A DNA stretch of 64,000 nt from contig JAQTTV010000005.1 in NCBI GenBank assembly GCA_028710565.1, forward strand, positions 1 through 64,000, read 5' to 3'. The translations under genes were made by a program, and so were the position numbers. The DNA is from Gallionella sp. (GTDB taxonomy: Bacteria > Pseudomonadota > Gammaproteobacteria > Burkholderiales > Gallionellaceae). The notes under the pieces were generated by a model. That model was given only the letters and a program-made list of their open reading frames with translations, made no database searches and had not been told where the DNA came from. Positions 1 to 9,696 of this stretch are shown piece by piece (position 1 is the first letter of the stretch; each line of letters opens with the position of its first letter).

Positions 1-50
1 CCTATTTTAACCGACTCGGTGTTCCCCGACTCTCATAACCTCAACTTCTT

Positions 51-126
51 GAACCGCCCGGTGCGGACCCGCATGCCGGGTGGTGTGGCAGGGGCGCAGC
101 TATAATAGCTGCCCCCTATGCCGATT
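51..126 (+). mobile_element. 3' end of a group II intron (domain V/VI-like hairpins), partial
   Basis: Two consecutive hairpins are visible. The first (51-88) pairs an ACCGCCCGG arm with a CCGGGTGGT arm around an inner TGCG/CGCA stem, the shape and base composition of domain V of a bacterial group II intron with a CGC-type triad. The second (about 91-116) pairs GCAGCTAT with ATAGCTGC plus flanking G/C runs, as expected for domain VI, and is followed by CTATGCCGATT, close to the usual end of this intron class. No reverse transcriptase is in the window, so the body would lie to the left. Recognition is from memory of the family, not a covariance search. Confidence 0.5.
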
Positions 127-281
127 TACCCCGTTCTTTATGCCATCCATGCATACGCCTGTTCTGATGTGCTGCAAATTGCACGGGCGTTCCACACCGG
201 TTACAATTCGCCAGCGCTTGTTCTGACATGCTAAGCAGCTGTCGAGAGGGCAGCTCTCAACTCAGCGGGGAATCAGGATAA

Positions 282-830
282 ATGAACGGCGTAACTTCGG
301 TGCATGACGATGATGACGATGATGGGCCGAAGCACTCATTGCCGACAGGTCTCAAGAATTACATTACACCCGGCGGATATCGGAATTTACAGGCCGAGCT
401 GAATCAACTCTGGAAGGTTGAACGTCCTGTGTTGGTCAACACAATCAGCTGGGCTGCGTCCAATGGCGATCGCTCCGAGAATGGCGATTACATTTATGGC
501 AAGAGGCGTTTGCGGGAAATAGACCGGCGCGTGCGTTTCCTGCATAAACGGCTGGAGCTGGCTGAAGTGGTTGATCCGGGCAGGCGTGGTGTTTGCGATC
601 AGGTTTTTTTTGGTGCGACAGTCACCGTATCTGATGACGATGGTTGTGAGGCAACTTATGTTATCGTGGGCGTGGATGAGGCAGATGTGGCAAGAGGCCA
701 TATCAGCTGGGTATCCCCTCTGGCGCGATGCTTGCTCAAATTGCATGAAGGGGATGTCGCAAGGCTGTCAACTCCGGCAGGACAGGTCGAAATTGAGGTG
801 GTCAAGGTGGATTATGTTTCTTTAGGCTAG
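282..830 (+). CDS. greB: Transcription elongation factor GreB-like
   Basis: A 182-residue GreA/GreB-family protein, which binds the RNA polymerase secondary channel and stimulates cleavage of backtracked RNA. The N-terminal coiled coil (about residues 30-100) carries the acidic-tip region around NGDRSENGDYIYGKRRLREI, and the C-terminal FKBP-like domain has the family pattern ending in a GDVARLSTPAGQVEIEVV strand. An extra acidic N-terminal stretch (DDDDDD, about residues 9-14) precedes the domain and is atypical. The start at 282 has a CAGGA-like ribosome site. It stands as a single gene ahead of the ankyrin gene. GreB rather than GreA is chosen from the YIYGKRRLREID pattern. Confidence 0.85.
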   Translation: MNGVTSVHDDDDDDGPKHSLPTGLKNYITPGGYRNLQAELNQLWKVERPVLVNTISWAASNGDRSENGDYIYGKRRLREIDRRVRFLHKRLELAEVVDPGRRGVCDQVFFGATVTVSDDDGCEATYVIVGVDEADVARGHISWVSPLARCLLKLHEGDVARLSTPAGQVEIEVVKVDYVSLG

Positions 831-870
831 CCGGTGCCTGTTTGTCTTTGCTTGACTCTACTATCAGGGG

Positions 871-1758
871 ATGGTTATGAATGAAAAGATGTTGCGAATT
901 GTAAACAATCGTCCGGGGAATTACCCGTATGCGCTTGACCAGCAGTTTCCCCGCGTGATGGAGAAGATATTGGCAATGTGGGACATGCCGGAAATTGACG
1001 CCTATTTTGTCGAGTTGATGGTCAGCAACAGGGATAAGCGCCAGGGATTTCCCAAGGATGTAGCATCCGACATTGTCTATCTGAGCATGGTGCATTCGCG
1101 GAAAAAACCGACCACCGCTGAAATAAATCCCTGGGAAGAAGTGACCGAAGTTGTTAAGGATAAGATTGAATCGCTGGGTGCGGCCTTTTCAAAGAAGGGA
1201 TTTATCAAGGCCGCCGAGTCGGGAAATCGCGAAGCGATTACACTTTTTGTAAGCTCTGGCTTGGATGTGGATGTCTGTGATGAGCGTCTGTGGACGCCGC
1301 TGATGATTGCAGTATCCAATGGCGATGAAGAAATGGCTGTAACGCTGATTACTGCGGGCGCTAATGTCCATCATGTGGATACGGGCGGTTATACGCCCCT
1401 GCATTGGGCGGCATTCAACGGACATGCCGATGTTGTGGCGTTGCTGCTGGATCGGGGGGCGGATGTAAACGCCCGCAGTCAGCACGGTTGGTCATCGTTG
1501 TTGCAGGCGGTTACGCGGGGTCATCTGGCTGTCAGTGCGACGTTGCTGGATCGTGGGGCGGACGTAAATGCGACTACTTATGACGGCTGGACAGCCTTAC
1601 ACAAGGCCGCTGCCAATGGCCACGCAGAGGAAGTGGCTCTGTTGCTGAGCCGGGGAGCCGACCCGCATGCAAAATACAAGGACGGCACACAGGCTATCGA
1701 TCTTGCCAGAAAGAACAAGCATGAAGAAATTGTTAAGCTGCTGACGAAAAATAGCTGA
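871..1758 (+). CDS. Ankyrin repeat protein
   Basis: A 295-residue soluble protein with a helical N-terminal region (1-105, no recognised domain) followed by five to six ankyrin repeats (about 108-290). The repeats show the usual TPLHWAA / GHADVVALLLDRGADVNA pattern. Ankyrin repeats bind proteins; the partner cannot be inferred. No signal peptide is seen. The second ATG (877) has a better spaced AGGGG ribosome site than the first, so the true start may be two codons in. It lies 40 bp after greB on the same strand, with no sign that it belongs to the mobile element. Confidence 0.8.
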   Translation: MVMNEKMLRIVNNRPGNYPYALDQQFPRVMEKILAMWDMPEIDAYFVELMVSNRDKRQGFPKDVASDIVYLSMVHSRKKPTTAEINPWEEVTEVVKDKIESLGAAFSKKGFIKAAESGNREAITLFVSSGLDVDVCDERLWTPLMIAVSNGDEEMAVTLITAGANVHHVDTGGYTPLHWAAFNGHADVVALLLDRGADVNARSQHGWSSLLQAVTRGHLAVSATLLDRGADVNATTYDGWTALHKAAANGHAEEVALLLSRGADPHAKYKDGTQAIDLARKNKHEEIVKLLTKNS

Positions 1759-1846
1759 GGGAATGGCAAGTCTGGCGATTGTCTTGCTACAATAGACTCA
1801 TTAACGGGCTCTCAGGGTTGGCTCTCAGCTGGCATCGTTATTCTAA

Positions 1847-2203
<357 letters not shown>

Positions 2204-2303
2204 AGTCCATTTTATCCATTAAAGTTGTACCCAAGCGATGCGGGTTCATTTACCCGTAAGCTCGGGATGCGTATAATGCGCGTTTTGCCGAGGCCTGTTC
2301 CCC

Positions 2304-3764
2304 ATGCGCATCATTCAAAAAGCACTAACCTTTGACGACGTTTTACTCGTCCCAGCCTACTCTAACGTCATGCCGCGCGATGTCAGTCTGCGTACGCAAC
2401 TGACACGCAATATCAGCCTGAATATCCCGCTGCTCTCCGCCGCGATGGATACTGTTACCGGTGCGCGTCTCGCGATTGCACTGGCGCAGGAGGGGGGTAT
2501 CGGTATCATCCATAAAAATATGTCTGCCCGCGAGCAGGCAGCTAAAGTGACCAAAGTCAAACGTTTCGAAAGCGGTGTGGTCAAGGATCCGATTACCATT
2601 ACGCCGGATATGACCGTGCGCAATGTTCTGACACTGACCCGCCAATACAAAATATCGGGTTTGCCCGTGGTACAGGGCAAGCTGCTGGTCGGCATTGTCA
2701 CCAATCGCGACTTGCGCTTTGAAAACAATCTGGATCAGCCGGTTCAAAATATCATGACGCCGCGAGATCGTCTGATTACCGTCAAGGAAAACACCAGTCT
2801 GGATGAGGCTCGCAATCTGATGCATCAACACCGTATCGAGCGTGTGTTGGTGGTCAATGATGCGTTTGAGTTGTGCGGCCTGATGACTGTCAAGGATATT
2901 CTCAAATCCAGCGAACACCCACAGGCCAGCAAGGACAGTCGCGGGCGTCTGCGTGCAGGCGCTGCGGTCGGTGTGGGTGAGGGGACTGAGGAGCGCGTGA
3001 CACTGCTGGCAGAAGCCGGCGTGGATGTGATCGTGGTGGATACTGCGCACGGACATTCTCAAGGGGTGCTCGATCGCGTCAGATGGGTAAAAACCAATTT
3101 CCCTCATGTCGAAGTAATAGGCGGGAATATCGCGACGGGTTCTGCCGCACTGGCGCTGATGGATCACGGCGCGGATGCCGTAAAAGTGGGTATAGGTCCA
3201 GGTTCGATTTGCACCACGCGCATTGTCGCCGGGGTCGGTGTGCCACAGATCGCGGCGATTCAGAATGTTGCAAAGGCTTTGCAGGGAACGGGCGTGCCGT
3301 TGATCGCCGACGGCGGAATTCGTTTCTCCGGAGATATTGCCAAAGCCATTGCTGCCGGTGCGAACACCGTCATGCTGGGTGGATTGTTCGCCGGCACTGA
3401 AGAGGCTCCCGGTGAAATCGAATTATTCCAGGGGCGTTCGTACAAGTCATATCGCGGGATGGGTAGTCTGGGAGCGATGCAGCAAGGTTCCAGCGATCGT
3501 TATTTTCAGGAAGGCGAAGCCAACCAGGACAAGCTGGTGCCCGAAGGCGTTGAAGGCCGTGTGCCTTACAAGGGCAGTGTGCTGGCGGTGATTCATCAGC
3601 TGATGGGTGGCCTGCGCGCCAGTATGGGTTACCTGGGTTGTGCCGATATCGCAATCATGCACGCCAAGGCCGAATTTGTTGAAATCAGTTCATCCGGCAT
3701 ACGCGAATCGCATGTGCACGATGTTCAGATCACCAAGGAAGCGCCAAACTATCATATAGATTAA
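2304..3764 (+). CDS. guaB: Inosine-5'-monophosphate dehydrogenase
   Basis: A 486-residue IMP dehydrogenase catalysing the NAD-dependent oxidation of IMP to XMP, the first committed step of GMP synthesis. The N-terminal [13 protein letters not shown] motif, two CBS domains (about 90-205), the catalytic loop [11 protein letters not shown] with its cysteine near residue 303, and the flap region [11 protein letters not shown] with a downstream Arg-Tyr pair are all present. Full length for the bacterial family. It precedes guaA by 104 bp in the standard guaBA order, so the two genes are probably co-transcribed. Confidence 0.97.
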   Translation: MRIIQKALTFDDVLLVPAYSNVMPRDVSLRTQLTRNISLNIPLLSAAMDTVTGARLAIALAQEGGIGIIHKNMSAREQAAKVTKVKRFESGVVKDPITITPDMTVRNVLTLTRQYKISGLPVVQGKLLVGIVTNRDLRFENNLDQPVQNIMTPRDRLITVKENTSLDEARNLMHQHRIERVLVVNDAFELCGLMTVKDILKSSEHPQASKDSRGRLRAGAAVGVGEGTEERVTLLAEAGVDVIVVDTAHGHSQGVLDRVRWVKTNFPHVEVIGGNIATGSAALALMDHGADAVKVGIGPGSICTTRIVAGVGVPQIAAIQNVAKALQGTGVPLIADGGIRFSGDIAKAIAAGANTVMLGGLFAGTEEAPGEIELFQGRSYKSYRGMGSLGAMQQGSSDRYFQEGEANQDKLVPEGVEGRVPYKGSVLAVIHQLMGGLRASMGYLGCADIAIMHAKAEFVEISSSGIRESHVHDVQITKEAPNYHID

Positions 3765-3868
3765 CAACTGGTGAAGGGATAAGAGGGAAGGGTGAAAAGT
3801 CCGTCCCTTTTCCCTTGAGCGCCACGGGCGCGTTCCATTCCCCCTTCACTCTTTTCAGGTTTTAAGCC

Positions 3869-5452
3869 ATGTCTCATAAAAAACTCCTCATTCTCGATTT
3901 CGGTTCTCAATACTCGCAACTGATTGCACGTCGCGTAAGGGAGGCGAATGTCTTTTGCGAACTGCATCCCTGGGATATGTCGGAGGCCGATATTCGTGCG
4001 TTCAATCCGGCGGGCATCATCCTGTCGGGCGGGCCGAATTCGGTCACAGAAGGCGATACGCCACGCGCGCCGCAAGTCGTGTTCGAACTGGGCGTGCCGG
4101 TGCTGGGCATCTGCTACGGCATGCAGACCATGGCCGCTCAACTGGGTGGCGCGGTCGAGAACGGGCAGGTGAGGGAATTCGGTTATGCCCAAATCCGCGC
4201 GCAGGGGCATTCAAAACTGTTGAATGATATTCAGGATCGCGTGAATGAGCAGGGGCATGGTCTGATCGACGTGTGGATGAGTCACGGCGACAAGGTGACC
4301 GCGCTGCCTGCAGGTTTCTCCGTAATTGCCAGCAATCCGACGACGCCGATTGCAGGGATGGCCGATGAGGCGCGCCGTTTTTATGCGCTGCAATTTCATC
4401 CCGAAGTCACGCACACTCATCAGGGAAAACGGATGCTGGAGCGTTTCGTGCATGACATCTGCGGTTGCGGTCACGACTGGAATATGCCGGACTACATCGC
4501 CGAGGCAGTCGAGAAAATTCGCGGACAGGTAGGCTGCGATGAAGTGATTCTGGGACTGTCCGGCGGCGTGGATTCATCGGTTGCAGCGGCCTTGTTGCAT
4601 CGCGCCATCGGCGACCAGCTCACCTGCGTGTTTGTCGATAACGGTTTGCTGCGTCTGCATGAAGCCGAACAGGTGATGGAAACCTTCGCGCAGAACCTGG
4701 GCGTGAAGGTGATCCATGTCGATGCCAGCGTGGAATTCCTGCATCATCTGACCGGCGTGACCGATCCTGAACAAAAGCGCAAGATCATCGGCCGTGAATT
4801 CGTCGAAGTATTCCAGCGCGAATCCGCGAAGTTGTCACAGGCAAAATGGCTGGCGCAGGGCACCATTTATCCCGATGTAATCGAGTCTGCAGGCGGCAAG
4901 AACAAGAAGGCGCACACCATCAAGTCGCACCACAACGTGGGTGGCTTGCCGGAGAGTATGCATCTCAAACTGCTGGAGCCGCTGCGCGAGTTGTTCAAGG
5001 ACGAGGTGCGCGAACTGGGCGTGCAACTGGGTTTGCCGCCCGCGATGGTGTATCGTCATCCTTTCCCGGGGCCGGGCCTGGGTGTGCGCATCCTGGGTGA
5101 AGTCAAGAAAGAATACGCAGACCTGTTGCGCCGTGCGGACGCGATCTTCATGGAAGAGTTAAATTCAACCGTCGATGAGAATGGGCTGTCGTGGTATGCG
5201 AAGACCTCTCAGGCCTTCGTCGTATTTCTGCCGGTCAAGAGCGTGGGGGTGATGGGGGATGGACGCACCTATGAATGGGTCGTGGCGCTTCGCGCGGTTC
5301 AGACGCAGGACTTCATGACAGCGCACTGGGCGCATCTGCCTTATGACCTTTTGGGGCGTGTGTCCAATCGCATCATCAATGAAGTGCGCGGCATCAACCG
5401 CGTGGTGTACGACATCTCCGGAAAACCTCCCGCTACCATTGAGTGGGAATGA
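3869..5452 (+). CDS. guaA: GMP synthase (glutamine-hydrolysing)
   Basis: A 527-residue two-domain enzyme converting XMP to GMP with glutamine and ATP. The class I amidotransferase domain has the nucleophile in GICYGMQTM and the His/Glu pair in [10 protein letters not shown]; the ATP pyrophosphatase domain has the P-loop [11 protein letters not shown] (about residue 230); the C-terminal dimerisation domain ends in the conserved PPATIEWE. The reading frame is complete to the normal C-terminus even though an integrase gene follows within 300 bp, as expected when an element integrates in the guaA 3' end and restores the coding sequence. Confidence 0.97.
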   Translation: MSHKKLLILDFGSQYSQLIARRVREANVFCELHPWDMSEADIRAFNPAGIILSGGPNSVTEGDTPRAPQVVFELGVPVLGICYGMQTMAAQLGGAVENGQVREFGYAQIRAQGHSKLLNDIQDRVNEQGHGLIDVWMSHGDKVTALPAGFSVIASNPTTPIAGMADEARRFYALQFHPEVTHTHQGKRMLERFVHDICGCGHDWNMPDYIAEAVEKIRGQVGCDEVILGLSGGVDSSVAAALLHRAIGDQLTCVFVDNGLLRLHEAEQVMETFAQNLGVKVIHVDASVEFLHHLTGVTDPEQKRKIIGREFVEVFQRESAKLSQAKWLAQGTIYPDVIESAGGKNKKAHTIKSHHNVGGLPESMHLKLLEPLRELFKDEVRELGVQLGLPPAMVYRHPFPGPGLGVRILGEVKKEYADLLRRADAIFMEELNSTVDENGLSWYAKTSQAFVVFLPVKSVGVMGDGRTYEWVVALRAVQTQDFMTAHWAHLPYDLLGRVSNRIINEVRGINRVVYDISGKPPATIEWE

Positions 5453-5470
5453 ATTGATGTCTGGCAACGA
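5420..5470. other. Probable left attachment site (attL) at the guaA 3' end
   Basis: The guaA stop codon is at 5450-5452 and the element's integrase begins at 5749 in the same direction. The 3' end of guaA is a known integration hotspot for tyrosine-recombinase islands. The core cannot be delimited because the right copy is not in the window. Inferred from arrangement. Confidence 0.55.
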
Positions 5471-5560
5471 CCAGTAAATACAAGCAGAGAATAATCATAA
5501 CACCCCGTTTTTACGGGGTTTTTTGTTTTTTGTCTGGCAATATCTGGTAATGACAAGTAG
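5458..5560 (+). repeat. Imperfect 30-bp direct repeat pair flanking the guaA terminator
   Basis: Segments 5458-5487 and 5531-5560 share 22 of 30 bases in an ungapped comparison, beginning with an identical TGTCTGGCAA and ending with ACAAG-AG. They are 73 bp apart and bracket the terminator. They could be recombination-arm sites or a local duplication made during integration. Confidence 0.5.
5502..5530 (+). terminator. guaA: Rho-independent terminator after guaA
   Basis: A short perfect stem (ACCCCGT / ACGGGGT around a TTT loop) is followed at once by a T-rich run interrupted by one G. It lies about 50 bp after the guaA stop and would end guaBA transcription before the element's integrase. 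Confidence 0.85.
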
Positions 5561-5589
5561 CGGCAAGCAAGTTTTTTTCATGGTTTTAT

Positions 5590-5732
5590 CAATGGTATAA
5601 TTTTCTCTTATACCATTCGTCCAGTGCAATACCATTGCAAAAAACACGGTTCGACAATGGTATTAAATAAAATAAAGCTCAATAAATACGTGGGTTGTAG
5701 CGGTTTTTATGAGCTTTTATAATCATGGTATC
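5590..5732. repeat. CAATGGTAT-type repeats ahead of the integrase gene
   Basis: The motif AATGGTAT occurs at 5591-5598, inverted at 5609-5617 and 5628-5637, direct again at 5655-5664, and as CATGGTATC at 5724-5732. The first four form two inverted pairs in an AT-rich 75-bp segment. Spacing and position suit arm-type integrase or excision-factor sites, or an autoregulatory operator on the int promoter. Function inferred. Confidence 0.55.
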
Positions 5733-5748
5733 AAATTGCGGAGTGAGC

Positions 5749-6942
5749 ATGCTGACAGATACAAAATTACGGAATCTCAAGCCAGAAGCCAAGGCGTATA
5801 AGGTCAGTGACCGTGACGGCCTATATGTCACCGTTTTGACCACCGGCACGGTATCGTTCCGCTATAACTACAGCATCAATGGGCGGCAAGAGACGCTTGT
5901 GATCGGGCGCTATGGTGCAGGAGGGCTGACATTGCTGGAAGCCAGGGAGAGGCTTTCATTGGCGAAAAAAGAGCTTGTCGCTGGCAAATCACCATCCAGA
6001 GCCAAGGCGAGAGAAAAGCAAAAATCTAAAGGGGCTGATTCTTTTAGTGAATGGGCGGAGCTATGGCTTAAGAATCACCAGATGGCAGATTCAACCCGCG
6101 ATATGCGGCGATCAGTCTATGAGCGTGACCTCAAGGAGCCGTTCGGCAAGCTCAAGATGGGTGAAGTATCTCATGATGACTTGCGCGCTTTGTGTGAAAA
6201 GATCGTAGCTAGAGGCGCGCCGGCCACGGCGGTACATGCACGTGAGGTTGTGCAGTCGGTTTATCGCTATGCGCTGGAGAAAGGGCACAAACATGACAAT
6301 CCGGCTGATTTGGTGCGGCCAACTTCTATCGCTAGATTTCAACCCAAGGATCGGTCGTTATCGCCAGCAGAGATTGGCGTGATGTATCAGTACCTGGAGC
6401 ACGTTTCTACTGCGCCTACGATCAGGCTTGCGGTAAAACTGTTGCTGTTGACCATGTTGCGCAAGTCAGAGTTGGTTGAGGCTGTATGGACAGAGATCAA
6501 TTTCACTGATGCGCTTTGGACTATCCCAGGTGAGCGAATGAAGCGGCGCAATCCACACAACATTTACCTGTCGAGACAGGCCTTGGATATCTTCGTCGCT
6601 CTTAAGACTTGCGCCGGCGGCTCACGTTACGTTTTGCCATCACGCTACGATCCTGACATACCGATGAGTAAGGCGACCTTGAACCAAGTTACCAAGCTGA
6701 CTTTTATGGCTGCGCAGAAAGATGGTAAAACGCTGGATAAATTTGGGCCGCATGATTTGAGACGGACGGCATCGACGCTGCTGCATGAGGCAGGATACAA
6801 CACGGACTGGATTGAGAAATGCCTGGCTCATGAGCAAAAGGGTGTGCGCGCCGTTTACAACAAGGCCGAGTATGCAGAACAGCGGCGCGTGATGCTGCAA
6901 GACTGGGCGGACATGATAGACATGTTTGCTACACGCCCCTAA
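5749..6942 (+). CDS. int: Tyrosine recombinase / integrase (DUF4102 N-terminus)
   Basis: A 397-residue site-specific recombinase that integrates and excises the element. The N-terminal DUF4102 arm-binding domain (1-90), the core-binding SAM-like domain (about 95-190) and the catalytic domain follow in order. Catalytic residues are visible: Arg238 in LRKSE, His335 and Arg338 in HDLRR, His361 in LAHEQ and the nucleophile Tyr370 in VYNKAEY. The start at 5749 is preferred over an upstream ATG at 5725 because GGAGTGAG precedes it at proper spacing. The family includes guaA- and tRNA-specific island integrases; its position right after guaA supports guaA specificity. Confidence 0.93.
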   Translation: MLTDTKLRNLKPEAKAYKVSDRDGLYVTVLTTGTVSFRYNYSINGRQETLVIGRYGAGGLTLLEARERLSLAKKELVAGKSPSRAKAREKQKSKGADSFSEWAELWLKNHQMADSTRDMRRSVYERDLKEPFGKLKMGEVSHDDLRALCEKIVARGAPATAVHAREVVQSVYRYALEKGHKHDNPADLVRPTSIARFQPKDRSLSPAEIGVMYQYLEHVSTAPTIRLAVKLLLLTMLRKSELVEAVWTEINFTDALWTIPGERMKRRNPHNIYLSRQALDIFVALKTCAGGSRYVLPSRYDPDIPMSKATLNQVTKLTFMAAQKDGKTLDKFGPHDLRRTASTLLHEAGYNTDWIEKCLAHEQKGVRAVYNKAEYAEQRRVMLQDWADMIDMFATRP

Positions 6943-7183
6943 GCCATGGGGCTGGCGGAAGTAATGCTGCGGATTTTCGTTGTTCGATCCAGGCTTCAAT
7001 TTCTTGCAAGTCCCACGCAACCAAACGCGTTGTGATAGAAAATCGCTGTGGAAACTCCCCTCGTTTTTCCATATTGAGAATTGTTCTTTCTGAAAGAGGT
7101 ACGATTTTGAGGAGACGCTTGCGGTTAATCAGTGCCTTCCCCGGTTTTTTCATTTCCTCGAATGTCAGGTCTCGTGCGTTCAT
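6929..7183 (-). CDS. AlpA-family DNA-binding protein, probable excision factor
   Basis: An 84-residue protein with an MerR/AlpA-type winged helix: LINRKRLLKIVPLSERTILN is the helix-turn-helix, followed by the wing and an AWDLQEIEAWIEQR helix typical of AlpA/Xis-like proteins. Such proteins act as recombination directionality factors or integrase regulators. The ATG at 7183 is preferred because AAGGAGAG sits upstream; an ATG seven codons earlier is also open. It is convergent with int and overlaps its last 14 bp, so strong expression of one may interfere with the other. Confidence 0.8.
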   Translation of the reverse strand: MNARDLTFEEMKKPGKALINRKRLLKIVPLSERTILNMEKRGEFPQRFSITTRLVAWDLQEIEAWIEQRKSAALLPPAPWLRGV

Positions 7184-7280
7184 TTTGCCCTCTCCTTGCT
7201 GCATGCTTTTTTCGTATTCATAGTCCAGACTTGCTTAAATCTGCGTATTAGAAAAGCTTGAAATATCTGTTGAGGAGAAA

Positions 7281-8129
7281 TCATCCCAGTCTCCCCGATT
7301 TTGCCTTGAGTGCAATTAACCTGATTTCATCCAGTACCTTATCCGTTTGTTGCATGGCAGATCGCATGGCTACAGCCTCTTCAAATGGTGCGGTGATGTC
7401 GTATCCCTCACTGCACAGTTGATTCAGCAGCAACATGAGCGGCGACTTGAACTGCGTTGGATCAGATAGCATAGACAGCGACAGGCATGCTTTGTCAGCA
7501 TCCGGTGCAACAAAGTGCGCTTGATCTAGCATGGCGCGTGGGTACTGGTATCGTGTACCGGGCAACGTATCGTTCCTGGGCAGCGTGGCAAGAAAGGCTA
7601 CCGCTTCGAGAAAGTGCTCTGCCGGCAACTCACCACAACTGCCAATCTCGAAATGATCGTTGAAGCGACTCCAGATATCGGCGCGAACCACATCGGTGTT
7701 TTCTCCGCGCTGGGAGACGATCTGCTGCAAGGCGTTCTGTTGGACAGGGGAGAGTGCGCGCGCATCATGTGGTGTGGTGTAGCCCCCTGTTTTTCTGATG
7801 GCGGGCAGGATTTCTTTCGTTACCTTGACCTCGAAGGCTTGCGCTTCTTCTTCGTGAGAATTGATGATTAAGCGGTAGAGGTTTCCTTCGTTGATGTAGG
7901 TTAATCCCTGATTTTCACCTTCAGCATGTGAGCCGTGTTTCGCGATCCCCTTTTCACGGCAGTATTTTTTGATGGCATCGCTGTCGTTGCCATAGCCTAG
8001 AACAGCACAAACGTCCTTGGCAGAAAACCACGTCTCACCGTTGTCATCGACGAAGACGTGGATTTGAGCGCCATTAAAACTGAATACGTCGAGTGTGGCA
8101 GGACTTGTCATAGTGCTAACCACCCGCAT
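7281..8129 (-). CDS. BRO-N domain protein (phage antirepressor-like)
   Basis: A 282-residue protein whose N-terminal ~115 residues match the BRO-N fold of phage antirepressors: FSFNGAQIHVFVDDNGETWF, then AKDVCAVLGYGN and VTKEILPAIRKTGGY. The C-terminal half (about 120-282) is not recognised. BRO-N proteins bind DNA and often counteract or replace CI-type repressors. It lies in the minus-strand control module with the AlpA-like gene. The start may instead be the ATG six codons in (8111). Role in element induction is inferred from position. Confidence 0.75.
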   Translation of the reverse strand: MRVVSTMTSPATLDVFSFNGAQIHVFVDDNGETWFSAKDVCAVLGYGNDSDAIKKYCREKGIAKHGSHAEGENQGLTYINEGNLYRLIINSHEEEAQAFEVKVTKEILPAIRKTGGYTTPHDARALSPVQQNALQQIVSQRGENTDVVRADIWSRFNDHFEIGSCGELPAEHFLEAVAFLATLPRNDTLPGTRYQYPRAMLDQAHFVAPDADKACLSLSMLSDPTQFKSPLMLLLNQLCSEGYDITAPFEEAVAMRSAMQQTDKVLDEIRLIALKAKSGRLG

Positions 8130-8246
8130 GGCCCGATTAAATCGTACTTACGTGCTGCCAAACTCGGCTGCGGATATGAACTGGCGTGGTCATTTTGTCC
8201 TTGTATTTTGTTTGTGCCGACTGTACAGCCGAGGTGATCGATAAGC

Positions 8247-8678
8247 TTAACCATTGAGCTTTTTCTCCATATTCCACTGGCTGATAATTCCCTCAAACAC
8301 TTCGCTACCGTTATCTACGAAAGTATGCGGTTCGCGCTGCGTCACGTAACACAGCCGCAATGTATTCATCAGGTGCTCAAAATTTTCTGGATCAAGCGTC
8401 CCTATATCGCTCACGTCTGCCTTGACGCGATAACCGTTGTAGAGTGAGGCGAGAAACTGTGCGAACACGCGCGAACTACCGCAATCGCGCTGTGCCCACA
8501 TAACGCAATGCTTAAGACTCTTTGTGCATTCCTGAATCGACGCATTACGTACCTCCTCAGCTCGTTCCCATGAATCTGCGCTCATAAACGCCATAAGTTT
8601 TGCCTGCTCACCTTCCTCGATGGTGAGGCTGAATGTCACCATCTTGGGTAGCGGTGGAATCAACTTTTGTTCGGTCAT
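8247..8678 (-). CDS. Hypothetical protein
   Basis: A 143-residue protein of unknown function. It is soluble, without a signal peptide or obvious motif; the middle is helical and contains three spaced cysteines (about residues 51-67). A good ribosome site (AAGAGG) precedes the ATG at 8678. It is first in the minus-strand group that continues with the BRO-N gene, and inverted repeats at 8705-8770 occupy its probable promoter, suggesting control by the module's repressor. Confidence 0.6.
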   Translation of the reverse strand: MTEQKLIPPLPKMVTFSLTIEEGEQAKLMAFMSADSWERAEEVRNASIQECTKSLKHCVMWAQRDCGSSRVFAQFLASLYNGYRVKADVSDIGTLDPENFEHLMNTLRLCYVTQREPHTFVDNGSEVFEGIISQWNMEKKLNG

Positions 8679-8704
8679 ATCAAACCTCTTATGCTGGATT
8701 TGTG

Positions 8705-8770
8705 AAAAGTATAGATTTGCTTTACATTAAAAGTCAACTAAAAATATACTTTTTGGAGCTTTAATGTAAA
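8705..8770. promoter_or_regulatory. Two nested inverted repeats upstream of the minus-strand operon
   Basis: AAAAGTATA (8705-8713) is inverted as TATACTTTT (8745-8753), and TTTACATTAAA (8721-8731) is inverted as TTTAATGTAAA (8760-8770). Both lie in AT-rich DNA directly ahead of the 8678 start. The TATACTTT half-site recurs near the CI-like repressor gene, so these are candidate repressor operators. Confidence 0.5.
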
Positions 8771-9285
8771 TGCTAACTAATCACTTGGGATATATGGGTA
8801 TTTTCATGAGGCTGAATTCAATCAAAAAACATTGAGGGTCTCTGTAACGCTCAGGCTAAAACTTGCAGGAAAAAATGTTCTTAAAGTGCGCGCTAGGGTT
8901 TGATGATGGCGGAAATGGCGGCCTCACGCAGGATGCCAGGTAAGCGTTCGCTATGGATATGACGATGGTGAAATTATCGACGGCGGCAAGACAATAATGC
9001 GCTGAATGGCAAGCGGCATCAGCTTAGATAATTGCCATGTGGGGTGATGCGGTATTCGAGAAAGTCGCCGTATGCAGTGATGAATATTTTAGGGCTTTTG
9101 TGCGCAAGTGCGGCAATTTTCGCATGCGGTTAAAGCGTGGATATTTTCTGGCAAAAGTGGTTGAAATCATTGCTAAAGCCAAGGCTACAGCTGAATCCGT
9201 ATGTGGTGTAAGCCTAGGCCGAAAGAAGAGTTTTGGGCTTTCGCTTGATCAAAACAGCTTGAGCTGAATCTGAAGCACGATGACG
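8771..9285. other. 515-bp stretch with no supportable gene
   Basis: Only a 76-codon frame (9037-9267, plus strand) is open. It has no good ribosome site or recognisable motif. The rest is broken in all frames. It may be the remains of a decayed gene. Confidence 0.4.
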
Positions 9286-9636
9286 TTATTTGGTGCCGTT
9301 GAGTAATTTTTCAGGCGAGATGAGTTCAGTATAGAAATCCCCTTCTCGCGTTAGAGCTGCGACGGCGCTATCGGGAAGTGGTTGAGCCACGGCAAGCAAT
9401 TTCTGTATTGATGGTCTGGTAAGTGCAAAGTTGCTGTCAACCTCGCCAGCGATAAGCCAGTCAAAGGAAAACGCCAAGTGTTTCCGGAGCGCTATTAAAC
9501 GATCCGTGGGTGGTGTTGCGATGCCTATTTCCCACTGAGATACAGATGCCTTGCTCACGCCGCACAGTTCACCGAATTTCTCCTGTGAAAGTGTGTTGCG
9601 CTCGCGCAATTGTCTGATTCTGACTCCTATATTCAT
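9286..9636 (-). CDS. CI-like XRE-family repressor
   Basis: A 116-residue DNA-binding protein with a clear N-terminal helix-turn-helix of the Xre/Cro-CI class (IRQLRERNTLSQEKFGELCG, then VSKASVSQWEIG, residues about 5-60). The C-terminal part is short and has no LexA-type peptidase, so it is not self-cleaving. The ATG at 9636 is used; an upstream in-frame TTG (9651) is possible. It is divergent from the replication gene at 9869, the layout of a lysogeny-type switch, and probably holds the replication and transfer genes silent. Confidence 0.85.
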   Translation of the reverse strand: MNIGVRIRQLRERNTLSQEKFGELCGVSKASVSQWEIGIATPPTDRLIALRKHLAFSFDWLIAGEVDSNFALTRPSIQKLLAVAQPLPDSAVAALTREGDFYTELISPEKLLNGTK

Positions 9637-9696
9637 TTTTTCATTGTACAACGATTTTATTCATTAAATATCTAGTAATAATTGACTTTTGTATTT

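Noticed and set aside
2343-3167. 274-codon minus-strand frame opposite guaB
   Set aside because: Shadow of a strongly coding gene on the other strand; no recognisable protein features.
8108-8296. 62-codon minus-strand frame between the BRO-N gene and the 143-residue gene
   Set aside because: Overlaps the 3' end of the upstream gene in another frame, has no ribosome site and a random composition.
9037-9267. 76-codon plus-strand frame as a small gene
   Set aside because: No ribosome site, no motif and surrounded by broken frames; may be decay or chance.
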